Assembly (NCBI GenBank): GCA_947303805.1
Contig: CAMYZE010000006.1
Coordinates: 75,216 to 110,381 of the forward strand
Origin: an uncultured Clostridia bacterium
GTDB taxonomy: Bacteria > Bacillota > Clostridia > Lachnospirales > Lachnospiraceae
Length of the DNA stretch: 35,166 bases
Direction: 5' to 3'
The first letter of the stretch is position 1; every line of letters begins with the position of its first letter. A program made the translations under genes and the position numbers. The notes beneath the pieces were generated by a model. That model saw only the letters and a list, made by a program, of their open reading frames with translations. It did not search any database and was not told where the DNA came from. Shown here one piece after another: positions 7,001-14,898 of this stretch.

Positions 7001-8315
7001 TGCCACAAAACTTAATTATAATGCAGGAGAGACATTTGACCCAACAGGTTTGGTTATAACTCTTACTTACTCAGATAGTTCTACAGAACCAGTTATATAT
7101 AATGCTACAACAAGTTCAAGTTTCATATTTAACCCAACTGGTCCACTTACAAGAACTGGAAATGTCATAACAGTTACTTATGGTGGCAAGACTACTACAG
7201 AAACTTTGAATGTTAAGGAACTTACAGGTATAACTATAGCAACAAATCCAACAAAACTTAGTTATTCGACAGGACAATCACTTAACCTAAATGGTTTAGT
7301 TTTAACATTGACGTTTACAGACTCAAATAATGTAAATACAACTGAAAATGTAACTTATAATAGTACAACCCAAAGTAAGTTCGCATTTAATCCAAGCGGA
7401 GCTGCAATCACAACTGGAAATGTAACAGTTACTTATGATGGTAAAACAGGTGCAGGTATGCAACCAACATTTGCTATTACAGTAAGGACAGTAGCATCAA
7501 TTAGTGTAATTAATAGACCAAGTAAAACTTCATATTCAAGTGGTGAAAAACTCGCGCTATCTGGTTTATCAATTAAAGTTAATTATGCTGATGGAACAAA
7601 TGAGACAGTTGTATATTCATCAAGTAACTCAGGTGACTTCTCATTTAACCCAAGCACATCAACAAGTTTAAATACAGGTCACGCTAATGTAACAGTAACA
7701 TATGGTGGCAAATCAACAACATTTGCGATATCAGTAACACAAAGTAGCGGTGGATATGTTCCATCAGGCGGTAGAAATAGCGGAGGCGGCGGCGGAGGCG
7801 GCGGAGGCGGTGGTGGTGGCGGTGGTGCCAGAGCTGCCGGAGGTGGAGGATTTCCAGCAGATAATACTCCTACAACTACACAAATAACTTCAAATAAATC
7901 AATTTCTGCAGCACTCGACAATAACACAAGTAAGTGGGCAACTGATCCTATTTCAGGAAAATGGAAGCTAAATGTGACACTTGGTGATGGCCAAGTAGCA
8001 CCAGCGACAAATGGATTCTTTATGTTTGCAAGTATAGAGACTCAAGTAGTAAATGATGTACCAATTCAAACACAAGTAAATAATACATATTATTTTGACA
8101 CACAAGGTAATATGGTTACTGGCTGGGTTCAAACAGCAGATAACAAATGGTATTTCTTTGAAAATGCAAAAACTGCTGATGAAGGAAAGATGTCACTTGG
8201 TTGGAAGCAAGTACAAGGCTCATGGTATTATTTTACCCCTGATGGCTCTATGATGGAAAATGGCATAACTCCAGATGGTTTTGTTATAGGAGCAGACGGA
8301 AAGTGGGTAGGATAA
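4050..8315 (+). CDS. Giant BspA-like (DUF285) surface protein with Ig-like modules and cell-wall-binding repeats
   Basis: This 1421-residue secreted protein has five regions. Residues 1-26 are a signal peptide ending SLA. Residues 29-205 are very acidic (E, D, S). Residues 280-761 hold 18 tandem DUF285/BspA-type leucine-rich repeats of about 26 residues, consensus LTxLDLSxFNTSNVTxMxxMFxxC. Residues from about 804 to 1230 hold five bacterial Ig-like (Big_3-type) modules, each with a KxxYxxGExFxPxGLxIxxxYSD pattern. A glycine-rich linker (15 glycines at 1245-1259) leads to C-terminal choline-binding-type wall repeats (GWVQTADNKWYFF, GWKQVQGSWYYF). BspA-family proteins are associated with adhesion to host or other cells, but the ligand here is unknown. 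AAAGGAGGG lies four bases before the ATG. Expression probably depends on the structured leader upstream, and a terminator follows the gene. Confidence 0.9.
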   Translation: MFYIKKCIAICLCIAMVMCSTLPSLASGNDALQETTESKIVEQLKEDLGEQKANEILNAYEETRDENVGDDILSTHDEEHEENEGASKKNVGASPEEETDEDVSSEPEETEISMSELSELEEDEKSTEEISEPEEGESSVSESYDFEENIGESTESREEDETNVDESYDGNLDKNIATSSELDYECEVIELDVEKENSEDSLLGASEPVMWWYLSDSDTVLHLTCGSHPSETNYCRISSGNIVYNGDLSDYKRRNIIRVIFDGEVSLSTGGKLFSTFTHLQSIDNIENLNTDDMTSMSEMFNNCNALTAVDLSNFNTSNVVNMKDMFNNCSALTTLDVSNFDTRNVTDMRDMFYGCSKLTNLSLSNFNTSNVTNMNGMFMNCSELTAIDLSNFNTSNVTNMSCMFYGCSKITNINLSSFNTSNVTDMSSMFWNCLEISSLELSNFDTRCVINMSSMFYKCSALTSLNLSNFNTSNVTSMSGMFRYCPVLESINVSSFNTSNVTNMQDMFDGCTALATLDVSSFDTSNVTDMYGMFHNCSSLISLDLSNFNTENVTSHLSDYGGMDDMFSGCSSLASLNVSSFETSSVTGMRSMFNGCSALTSLDLSSFDTNNVRGLGMRWMFSGCSSLESLDVSSFNTSNVTTMGSMFSGCSKLTTLNLSSFNADSVTDAEGLSGMFQGCSSLITLDLSNFNTRNVTNMNGMFSGCSSLITLDLSSFNTSNVTNMSGMFGPCSNLKSIIVSNNFIVTNVTTSTAMFSSCLSLVGGNGTTFNSSHTDKEYARIDGGPSSATPGYFTLSGGGAPILSSITVNTPPTKVKYKVGETFEPAGLKINLNYSDSSTDTVTYNSTTSANFTFNPSLTTALTASNTYLTITYSGKTCNQDVEVIAPQSITVKTAPSKVKYAIGEIFNPTGLKINLIYSDTTTIEEVAYAGNETNFSFNPSGTLNTAGASIPITITYTKNGDNFDCIQNVEVVELSSIAITTHATKLNYNAGETFDPTGLVITLTYSDSSTEPVIYNATTSSSFIFNPTGPLTRTGNVITVTYGGKTTTETLNVKELTGITIATNPTKLSYSTGQSLNLNGLVLTLTFTDSNNVNTTENVTYNSTTQSKFAFNPSGAAITTGNVTVTYDGKTGAGMQPTFAITVRTVASISVINRPSKTSYSSGEKLALSGLSIKVNYADGTNETVVYSSSNSGDFSFNPSTSTSLNTGHANVTVTYGGKSTTFAISVTQSSGGYVPSGGRNSGGGGGGGGGGGGGGGARAAGGGGFPADNTPTTTQITSNKSISAALDNNTSKWATDPISGKWKLNVTLGDGQVAPATNGFFMFASIETQVVNDVPIQTQVNNTYYFDTQGNMVTGWVQTADNKWYFFENAKTADEGKMSLGWKQVQGSWYYFTPDGSMMENGITPDGFVIGADGKWVG
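4887..6332 (+). repeat. Tandem coding repeats (18 DUF285 units of about 78 bp)
   Basis: Eighteen consecutive units, most of exactly 26 codons, share near-identical stretches such as AGTAATTTTAATACAAGCAA. Units 11, 13 and 15 carry short in-frame insertions, and unit 18 is degenerate. Such DNA similarity allows copy-number change by recombination or slippage. Confidence 0.9.
7782..7826 (+). repeat. GGN trinucleotide tract encoding 15 glycines
   Basis: Fifteen successive glycine codons (GGA, GGC, GGT) form a GC-rich tract in an otherwise AT-rich gene. They encode a flexible linker between the Ig-like modules and the wall-binding domain. Slippage by whole codons would change linker length without breaking the frame. 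Confidence 0.85.
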
Positions 8316-8341
8316 GATATAAAATATAAAGTAATAATTAT

Positions 8342-8371
8342 AAATAGGTGGCATTGTCCGCCTATTTTTTT
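8342..8371 (+). terminator. Terminator after the adhesin gene
   Basis: AAATAGGTGG (8342-8351) pairs with CCGCCTATTT (8358-8367) with one T-G pair and a 6-nt loop, and is followed by a T-run. It lies 27 bp after the adhesin stop codon. Confidence 0.85.
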
Positions 8372-8414
8372 GGTGTAAATAGCAATTTTCAGTTATTAAG
8401 TGCTTCATTTCCCC

Positions 8415-8443
8415 TTGCATTATATATGCCAATATGATATAAT
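8415..8443 (+). promoter_or_regulatory. Promoter of rpmB
   Basis: TTGCAT (8415-8420) and TATAAT (8438-8443) are 17 bp apart, with TG at 8435-8436 giving an extended -10. The message would have a leader of about 40 nt. The strength fits a ribosomal protein gene. Confidence 0.75.
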
Positions 8444-8491
8444 AAATTGCTCACAAAAGATTGTATTTTCATAATATATAGGAGGTGCCGT

Positions 8492-8677
8492 ATGGCAAAG
8501 TGTGCGGTTTGTGAAAAGGGAGTGAAGTTTGGCAATGCCGTTAGTCACTCTCACAGAAAATCAAATAGAACATTCAAGGCTAATCTTAAACACGTAACTG
8601 TAAAGACTGAAGAAGGAAATAAGAAATGCTATGTATGTACTAGATGCCTTCGCTCAGGTAAAGTTGAAAGAGCATAA
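8492..8677 (+). CDS. rpmB: Large-subunit ribosomal protein bL28
   Basis: This 61-residue protein is a typical bL28 of the zinc-binding (C+) type. It reads MAKCAVCEKGVKFGNAVSHS at the start, then the basic HRKSNRTFKANLKHV segment, and CYVCTRCLRSGKV at the end. The two CxxC pairs are the probable zinc ligands. The ATG at 8492 is chosen because GGAGGTGC lies directly upstream and MAKC is the canonical N terminus; the longer frame from 8447 has no support. The gene stands alone between its own extended -10 promoter and a terminator shared with the convergent TRAP operon. Confidence 0.96.
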   Translation: MAKCAVCEKGVKFGNAVSHSHRKSNRTFKANLKHVTVKTEEGNKKCYVCTRCLRSGKVERA

Positions 8678-8706
8678 AAAAATGCACTATGAAGTGCATT
8701 TTTTTA
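8676..8706. terminator. Bidirectional terminator between rpmB and the TRAP operon
   Basis: ATGCACT (8682-8688) pairs with AGTGCAT (8693-8699) around a 4-nt loop, flanked by an A-run on the left and a T-run on the right. Read on either strand it is a stem followed by U residues. It therefore can end both rpmB and the minus-strand TRAP operon, whose last gene stops at 8722. Confidence 0.85.
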
Positions 8707-8721
8707 TTTGATATATTTTTA

Positions 8722-10674
8722 TTAGATTAAAATCTTCTTTTTAGTTTTTTTCTGAACTGTCACTAGGATAGCCACAGCTACAAGTCCTATGACATCTGTA
8801 ATTATTCCAGGGTATATAAGTAATAGCCCGCTTATAATGATTAATATTCTTTCCAACGCATTCATTGATCTTAATACATACCCTCTTACACCAGCTGATA
8901 CTCCAAATATTCCTACGAGTGAAGTAATGATAATGACAACAACTTCTATAGCATTTGTATTTATAAATAGCATTGCTGGATTTAATCCAAATACATAAGG
9001 AACTATAAATGCTGCTATAGCAAGTAATGTGGCATTTACAGCAGTTTTGATAGGTGAAGCATTTGCGATTGCAGAACCAGCATATGCGGCAAGTGCTACT
9101 GGAGGTGTTATATCAGCAACTATACCAAAGTAGAATACAAACATATGTGCAGCAAATGCATTCATATTCATGCCTATAAGAATAGGTGCGCAAGTTGTGG
9201 CCATGATTACATAGTTTGCGGTTGTAGGAACTCCCATGCCAAGTATAATACAAGTTATCATAGTTAAAAACATGCCGATTATTATATTACCTTGTGACAA
9301 GCCTACAATGGCAGAAGATAGTTCATTTCCGATTCCAGTTGTAGTAATAATACATGCAATTATACCAGCTACAGAACAAGCGATACCTACTGAGATAACT
9401 GATTTAGCACCGGCTGCAAGTGACTTAATTATGAGAGTAGGTGTTGTCTGTGTGATAACAAGTAGCTTCTCTTTTTTCTTTTCATTTATAATTTCTTTTC
9501 CGTTGTAATCAAGGAACATATCACGAACTACGCTTAATGCGACGGCTACAATGATTGCTATGAGCGCTGCTTTTGCCATAGTTGATTTTATAATTAAGTA
9601 TGTGAGAATAACAAGTGGAAGTACAAGGTACCAAGATTTAATTACATCCTTAAACTTTGGCAAATCAGATTTTGGTATTCCTTTTAGCCCAAGTTTTCTT
9701 GCTTCAAGGTGGACAGATATAAATATTCCTGCAAAGTAAAGTAGAGCAGGGAGACATGCACGAAGGGCAATATAAGAATATTCTTTGTTGGTGTATTCTA
9801 TCATCAAAAATGCTGCGGCACCCATGATAGGTGGCATTATCTGACCTCCAGTAGATGCAGCTGCTTCAACAGCTCCAGCAAACTCAGGTCTATATCCATT
9901 TTTCTTCATGAGTGGTATAGTGATAGCACCAGTTGTCACAGTATTTCCAACTGAAGAACCAGAGACCATTCCACAAAGTGCACTTGATATAACTGCTACT
10001 TTTGCAGGACCTCCGACAGAGTGACCAGCGATTGAGTTAGCGAGATTTATGAAGAAATCCGATATGCCAGTTCGTTCAAGAAAGGCACCAAATATAACAA
10101 AAAGTGAAATAAAAGCAGTGCAGGCTCTTATAGGAGTTCCTATGACTCCTTCTGTTGTATAAAATAAATCATATATAACTCTTTTTAGCGAGTTGTTCAT
10201 GAGACCATAAATGATGAAGAATGAAGCGACAACTACTATAGGTACACCTGTAGCTCTTCTACAGGCTTCAAGTGTAAGAATAACTCCAAGACCACCTAAA
10301 CACATCATTAGAGGAGTTAGTCTTATTCCTATATCTATAATTTGTCTATAGTTAAAAACAAAATATCCATAGCATATGATTGATAGAATAGCCAACATAA
10401 AGTCATAAATAGGTATGTGGTTAATTTTCTTTTCAAGCTTTTGGCTAACGGGATATAGTAAATAAATGCACGCAACAATCGTACCTACAAACGAAGCTCT
10501 ATTGACCCTTGTGTCAAAAGGAGACAAAAATACAATATAGATACTAAGTAGTGAAAAGAACACTAAGATACAAGTCATTATTATGTTGGGGATACCAACA
10601 AATGTTCGTGTCTTAGAGTTTTCATTCTTAACGATTTCTTCGCCTCTTGATAATTTTTTCTTTGTCTTTTCCAT
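8722..10674 (-). CDS. TRAP transporter fused permease (4TM-12TM type)
   Basis: This 650-residue integral membrane protein is the fused small and large permease of a TRAP transporter. These are secondary transporters driven by ion gradients that take the substrate from an extracytoplasmic binding protein. Family segments include GVPIVVVASFFIIYGL, the SSVGNTVTTGAITIPLMKKNGY loop, GGQIMPPIMGAAAFLMIEYT, and GMGVPTTANYVIMATTCAPIL. The last two are the paired conserved loops of the DctM-like domain. I start it at 10674 (MEKTKKKLSRG) because GGAG sits five bases upstream of that ATG; the further upstream in-frame ATG at 10746 has no site and would overlap the DUF1850 gene. The substrate is unknown. 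Confidence 0.92.
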   Translation of the reverse strand: MEKTKKKLSRGEEIVKNENSKTRTFVGIPNIIMTCILVFFSLLSIYIVFLSPFDTRVNRASFVGTIVACIYLLYPVSQKLEKKINHIPIYDFMLAILSIICYGYFVFNYRQIIDIGIRLTPLMMCLGGLGVILTLEACRRATGVPIVVVASFFIIYGLMNNSLKRVIYDLFYTTEGVIGTPIRACTAFISLFVIFGAFLERTGISDFFINLANSIAGHSVGGPAKVAVISSALCGMVSGSSVGNTVTTGAITIPLMKKNGYRPEFAGAVEAAASTGGQIMPPIMGAAAFLMIEYTNKEYSYIALRACLPALLYFAGIFISVHLEARKLGLKGIPKSDLPKFKDVIKSWYLVLPLVILTYLIIKSTMAKAALIAIIVAVALSVVRDMFLDYNGKEIINEKKKEKLLVITQTTPTLIIKSLAAGAKSVISVGIACSVAGIIACIITTTGIGNELSSAIVGLSQGNIIIGMFLTMITCIILGMGVPTTANYVIMATTCAPILIGMNMNAFAAHMFVFYFGIVADITPPVALAAYAGSAIANASPIKTAVNATLLAIAAFIVPYVFGLNPAMLFINTNAIEVVVIIITSLVGIFGVSAGVRGYVLRSMNALERILIIISGLLLIYPGIITDVIGLVAVAILVTVQKKTKKKILI

Positions 10675-10697
10675 AATTACTCCATACTTTTTCAAGA

Positions 10698-11198
10698 TTA
10701 TTTTATTACTATATTTATTAAGATGTTTTTGCCACATACATCCCAAAGACTTATTTCGTGATTATCATTTATGCAAAGTTTATGGTCATATATGTCGCTA
10801 AGATAATAAACTAAAGGGTCGATTTTCTTATTGATGTTCTCTATAATCATAGAACCGTCAGTACCATAACTTATTGTTTCGTCGTTTTCTAATTCAGTTT
10901 CAACACCAGCGCCATAGTTATAGTATATGGTTTTATATACGAAAATTTCATTTTTATCATTAAAATTATAGTAGTCAATGACTGGACTCATATTTACTGA
11001 ATGGGTGAATTTGATATAAAAGTAGTCGTCATTTTTTAATGGAAAACTGGTAATTTCATCACCCGAATTGTAATTATACAAGATAAGTTTCTTATTTTCA
11101 ACTTTATTTAAGTTGCAAGATGATAAAAATAATAATGCCATAGTTGTAATTACTATGGCATTAAAAACTTTTTTATAGATTTTACTAATTAAAATCAA
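10698..11198 (-). CDS. DUF1850 lipoprotein of the TRAP operon
   Basis: This 166-residue protein has a lipoprotein signal with LFLSSC, so C28 is the probable lipidated residue. The mature part contains FYIKFTHSVNMSPVIDYYNF and TIYYNYGAGVETELEN, which match DUF1850: a THSVxxxPVxEx core and a later GAGxE-type motif. DUF1850 genes commonly sit between TAXI binding-protein and fused TRAP permease genes, as here, but their role is not established. No ATG precedes the signal peptide. The frame begins with TTG at 11198, directly after the TAXI stop codon, so this is probably a TTG start used by translational coupling. Confidence 0.8.
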   Translation of the reverse strand: MILISKIYKKVFNAIVITTMALLFLSSCNLNKVENKKLILYNYNSGDEITSFPLKNDDYFYIKFTHSVNMSPVIDYYNFNDKNEIFVYKTIYYNYGAGVETELENDETISYGTDGSMIIENINKKIDPLVYYLSDIYDHKLCINDNHEISLWDVCGKNILINIVIK

Positions 11199-12164
11199 TT
11201 ATTTTAAAATACCTTGTTCTTTATAATATCGTTCTGCTCCTGGGTGGAAAGGAATTGATATACCTTGTATGCCAACATTCTTATCAAGAAGAGCTGCTTT
11301 TTGGTGTATGATATTACCTTTCTCTTCAAATAAAGATTTGGTAAATTTGTATACTATTTCTTCATCGAGATTATTATTAGCAATATATGTAGCCATAACT
11401 GCTACTGTTGGAACATCGCTAGTTAATACAGTGTAAGAGTTTTTCTCAATATTAACCTTAGCGTAGAATTTATATTTATCCATAAGAATGGCAGCATGTG
11501 CAGCATCTACTGGTAATATATTGAAATCAAAGTTTGTAGCAAGCTCTGTAACGGCTACAGTTGGATGACCAGCAGTGATAAATGCTGCATCAAGTGTACC
11601 ATTTTTTAATGAATCACATGAATCTGCAAAACTTTGATTGTTTTTAACAATATCTTTCTCAATATCCATGCCATATGCTTCTAGTATTTGCTTTGTGTTG
11701 AATTCAGTTCCAGAGCCTGCATCACCTACAGAAACTCTTTTTCCTTTTAATTGGTCTATGCTTGTGATTGATTTATTTGCAATGATTTGGATAGACTCAG
11801 GATAAACTGATGCAATTGCAGAAAAAGTAGTCATAGGTTGTTGTCCTGCAAACATATCTGTTGCCTTATATGCATAATCCATAACATCATTTTGAATAAT
11901 AGCAATTTGAGCATCGTTAGAATCAATCATTTGAGCATTTGCCTTTGATGCACCAGTTGAAATAACATTAATTTTCAAATCATTATTTAATACTTCATTT
12001 AATCTAGATGCTACAGCACCTGAAAAACCATAATAAGTTCCTGATGTACCACCTGAAGCAAGAGTTATCTTCTTAACTGAACCAGCGCCATTTCCACAGG
12101 CAAAAATAGAGAGTGCCATAGTTGCCACTAAAAATAAGCTGATTATCTTTTTAAAATTTTTCAT
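11199..12164 (-). CDS. TAXI-family TRAP transporter solute-binding lipoprotein
   Basis: This 321-residue protein is the extracytoplasmic binding subunit. It starts MKNFKKIISLFLV and has a lipobox IFAC, so C23 is the likely lipidated cysteine. The TAXI core follows: LASGGTSGTYYGFSGAVASRLNE near the N terminus of the mature protein, NDAQIAIIQNDVMDYA, and the GKRVSVGDAGSGTEFNTKQIL segment. The C-terminal part ends FHPGAERYYKE, also typical. The start at 12164 has AAAGGAGT six bases upstream; the in-frame ATG at 12182 is less well placed. It is the first gene of the operon, which has its own promoter. Lgt, also encoded in this window, should lipidate it. Known TAXI ligands include glutamate-like acids, but the ligand here cannot be read. 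Confidence 0.92.
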   Translation of the reverse strand: MKNFKKIISLFLVATMALSIFACGNGAGSVKKITLASGGTSGTYYGFSGAVASRLNEVLNNDLKINVISTGASKANAQMIDSNDAQIAIIQNDVMDYAYKATDMFAGQQPMTTFSAIASVYPESIQIIANKSITSIDQLKGKRVSVGDAGSGTEFNTKQILEAYGMDIEKDIVKNNQSFADSCDSLKNGTLDAAFITAGHPTVAVTELATNFDFNILPVDAAHAAILMDKYKFYAKVNIEKNSYTVLTSDVPTVAVMATYIANNNLDEEIVYKFTKSLFEEKGNIIHQKAALLDKNVGIQGISIPFHPGAERYYKEQGILK

Positions 12165-12194
12165 ATAGACTCCTTTAATCATATAATAGTGTAT

Positions 12195-12222
12195 ATTATA
12201 CTACTCTTTCAAAAAAAAACAA
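12195..12222 (-). promoter_or_regulatory. Promoter of the TAXI-TRAP operon
   Basis: On the minus strand TTGTTT (12222-12217) and TATAAT (12200-12195) are separated by 16 bp. The leader to the TAXI gene would be about 24 nt. The -35 is a fair match and the -10 is perfect. Confidence 0.6.
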
Positions 12223-12305
12223 TAATATATTATATTTTATTCAATTTTGGTTATATATGAATATCTTAGAAAGTATTAAAAAATGTTTAAAATAGGCTTC
12301 AAATA

Positions 12306-12334
12306 TTGCAAAATTGCGCTAAATTGTATATAAT
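12306..12334 (+). promoter_or_regulatory. Promoter of the subtilase gene, very close to its ATG
   Basis: TTGCAA (12306-12311) and TATAAT (12329-12334) are 17 bp apart. A start 7-8 bases after the -10 falls at about 12341-12342, only 2-3 nt before the ATG at 12344. The message would thus be leaderless or nearly so. Confidence 0.65.
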
Positions 12335-12343
12335 ATATAAAAT

Positions 12344-13582
12344 ATGCAATCAGCAAATAAGCAGGCTTTAAGGGCTACTAAACATATAAGTAGGCTACTA
12401 CTTGTAGTGCTATTGATATGTCAAGTACTCACCTTAGGCTTTAGAGAATATAATAGTGATAATCTCTACTCTTATCAGTGGGGATTAAAGAATAATGGCA
12501 ATTTTATGGTTGACAGAGCTTTACTTGCAAGCAATCATAATCCATTTTTCTTTGTTAAAGAGTTAAATGATATGATGTTCTATGATAGCAAAGAAATAAT
12601 AGACTATTTTAAAGCAATTGGAAGTATATCATTTAACGCTTATGCTGAACCAGGATTTGATACAAATTGGGAAGATGGATATATATTTTTTAAAAATGTA
12701 AGTCCAAAAAGAGAAGCAATAATAGCTGTAATTGATACAGGTGTTGATATAAATCATTATGAGTTGAAAGATAGTGTGTGGACCAATATAGACGAGATTC
12801 CAGGGAATGGGATAGATGATGACCTTAATGGTTATGTAGATGATATACATGGATATAATTTTCATCATAAGAATGCAAATGTGTTTACGAATGCTACGGT
12901 AGATGTGCATGGAACTCATGCAGCAGGCATAATGGTTGCAAAGCATGAAAACAATGGCATTAAAGGAATAGCATATGACCCAAGTGTAAAAATCATGCCA
13001 CTTAAGGTTTTAGATTTAAATGAGAATGGATATGTATCATCAGTAGTATCTGCTATATATTATGCAAGAGATAATGGAGCGAGAATATGTAATCTTTCGC
13101 TTGGATCGTATAAATATGAAGCGACAATAGACCATGCGATTAGATCATGTCCTAATATGGTGTTTGTAGTGTCGGCTGGCAATGGAGCAAACTTCAATGG
13201 ATATAGCCTTGATGAGAAAGATGTTTACCCAGCTAAACTTAATTATTCAAATGTTATAACAGTTTCAAACGCATGCTTTGATCAGACAAAATATGTGTCA
13301 GCAAATTATGGATCATATGTAGATGTATTTGCACCAGGGACATTTATACTTAGTACATCACCAACAAATAATTTTGCATATTTAACTGGTACAAGTATGG
13401 CGGCACCATTTGTATCTGCCGTGTGCGCAATGATATACAGTAGATTTCCAGATGCACCAGTTGCACTATACAAGAATATAATAATTAATGGGGCAACTCC
13501 AACTAGCGGTTTGTTGGGGTTAAGTAAGAGTTCTGGCATATTAAATGTTTATAATTCATTGATGATTGCCAGCAACTTTTAG
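12344..13582 (+). CDS. S8 family (subtilisin-like) serine peptidase, membrane-anchored or secreted
   Basis: This 412-residue protein has the complete subtilase catalytic set: D131 in AVIDTGVD, H189 in VHGTHAAG, oxyanion N280 in SAGNGAN and S351 in GTSMAAPF. Residues 14-33 form a hydrophobic signal or anchor segment. About 70 residues separate it from the catalytic domain, with QWGLKNNG, a motif often found just before S8 domains. No wall-binding repeats or sortase motif are seen, so it is probably held by its N-terminal helix or released. There is no Shine-Dalgarno sequence before the ATG, and an in-frame stop at 12338 excludes an earlier start. It is followed by a secreted wall-binding protein after 11 bp, a possible partner or substrate. 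Confidence 0.92.
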   Translation: MQSANKQALRATKHISRLLLVVLLICQVLTLGFREYNSDNLYSYQWGLKNNGNFMVDRALLASNHNPFFFVKELNDMMFYDSKEIIDYFKAIGSISFNAYAEPGFDTNWEDGYIFFKNVSPKREAIIAVIDTGVDINHYELKDSVWTNIDEIPGNGIDDDLNGYVDDIHGYNFHHKNANVFTNATVDVHGTHAAGIMVAKHENNGIKGIAYDPSVKIMPLKVLDLNENGYVSSVVSAIYYARDNGARICNLSLGSYKYEATIDHAIRSCPNMVFVVSAGNGANFNGYSLDEKDVYPAKLNYSNVITVSNACFDQTKYVSANYGSYVDVFAPGTFILSTSPTNNFAYLTGTSMAAPFVSAVCAMIYSRFPDAPVALYKNIIINGATPTSGLLGLSKSSGILNVYNSLMIASNF

Positions 13583-13593
13583 GAGGAAGATCA

Positions 13594-14898
13594 ATGAAAA
13601 GAAAAAAAATTACAGTGATTATGCTTACACTAATTATTACTATGATGAATGTAGTAGGAACTTTTGCTGCGAAATTAGATCCTTCTATACCAAGTTTTGA
13701 TGCAAATAAATTAGCATTAGCATCTGATGGTACAGCAACTTTTACTGCACCAACATATGATGCAAAGTGGAAGAGATATGATATTCAACTTCTTAAAAGA
13801 GTTACCACTGTTAGTGCCTCTACTGGTATTGTGTATACATATAAGACACAGGGAAGTATCCAACATATAGATCCTTCAGATAATGATTATTCATTTAATA
13901 TATCTTCAACTGGATATTATCAATTCCAGATAAGAGGTGTAAACCTTGAAGGAAATTATGGTGAGTGGGTTGCAATTTATGATAATAGTACTTGGGCATC
14001 TTCTAAGACTAGCTACCCAGGAGTTGCAGTTTCTGAAGATGATATAAGTCCAGGTGCTGGAGGCAGCGGAAGTGGAGCTGCTGGGACTGGTTATGACTAT
14101 AACTATGGACCTGGAGTTGTAAATCAAGGCTATCTTCCATATGGCTACCAATATGCAATAATTGGTCCAAACGGACAAATTCTTTATAACTATAATAATA
14201 ATTATAATTATCAACAACAGGGATCAGGAATGCCTTACGGACCTGGATATGCCGCCGGGAATGGTACAAATACTGGAACGCCTAATCTATATCCAAATAC
14301 TGGCATATCAAATTATCAACAGGTGCCATCTCCTTATGGAGATACATCAGGTCAATATGGATATAATTATAACCAGGGTTCGCAGGTTAATCAAAATGGA
14401 CAGACTAATCCTAATTACTATAATGGAGGAGGTGCATCAACTAATCCAGGAACAAATACAAGTGGAGCAAGTCCTCAGATTACTCAAGGTCTTGAGATAG
14501 GTTGGCATGTAGACTCAAATGGAAGATTTTATTATCAAGGTAATGGAGTAGTATTAAAAGGAACTTGGTATTTGATAGATGGAAGTTTCTATAGATTTTC
14601 AAACAATGGATATATTTTAGCTAATCAGTGGTTCCAAGACACTACTACTGGATATTGGTATTATCTCGGTGGTGATGGAAGAATGCTTCTTGGTTGGCAG
14701 TGCATAAATGGAACTTGGTATTATTTTAAACCAGAAAATGGAAATGGCTATGGAACCATGTATAGAAATACAACACTTCAGATTTCTGATGGAGTGTGGG
14801 GATCAGGAACCTATGCATTTGATGCAAATGGTGCCACAGTTATGAACGCATGGTATGGTGGACACTATTACGGAAAAGATGGAAAACGAGCAAACTAA
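13594..14898 (+). CDS. Secreted protein with Y/N/G/Q-rich linker and C-terminal cell-wall-binding repeats
   Basis: This 434-residue protein starts with a signal peptide (residues 1-26, ending FAA). Residues about 30-130 look like a fibronectin-III-type beta domain (TATFTAPTYDAKWKRYDIQLL, YYQFQIRGVNLEGNYGEW). Residues about 140-300 are low-complexity and rich in Tyr, Asn, Gly, Gln and Pro. Residues about 305-434 contain choline-binding-type wall repeats (GTWYLIDGSFYRF, GYWYYLGGDGRMLLGWQCINGTWYYF). An AGGAGGAA site precedes the ATG. It lies between a subtilase gene and a single-pass membrane protein gene and overlaps the latter. I infer a wall-attached protein possibly processed by the neighbouring protease; no enzymatic domain is visible. 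Confidence 0.82.
   Translation: MKRKKITVIMLTLIITMMNVVGTFAAKLDPSIPSFDANKLALASDGTATFTAPTYDAKWKRYDIQLLKRVTTVSASTGIVYTYKTQGSIQHIDPSDNDYSFNISSTGYYQFQIRGVNLEGNYGEWVAIYDNSTWASSKTSYPGVAVSEDDISPGAGGSGSGAAGTGYDYNYGPGVVNQGYLPYGYQYAIIGPNGQILYNYNNNYNYQQQGSGMPYGPGYAAGNGTNTGTPNLYPNTGISNYQQVPSPYGDTSGQYGYNYNQGSQVNQNGQTNPNYYNGGGASTNPGTNTSGASPQITQGLEIGWHVDSNGRFYYQGNGVVLKGTWYLIDGSFYRFSNNGYILANQWFQDTTTGYWYYLGGDGRMLLGWQCINGTWYYFKPENGNGYGTMYRNTTLQISDGVWGSGTYAFDANGATVMNAWYGGHYYGKDGKRAN

Noticed and set aside
12236..12343. A second regulatory element in the AT-rich gap between the TAXI and subtilase genes
   Set aside because: Apart from the two promoters I find only AT-rich DNA without a convincing inverted repeat or terminator.
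14162..14500. A 112-codon plus-strand ORF in another frame inside the wall-binding protein gene
   Set aside because: It reads the Tyr/Asn-rich linker out of frame, yielding I/M/Q-rich low-complexity sequence with no support.
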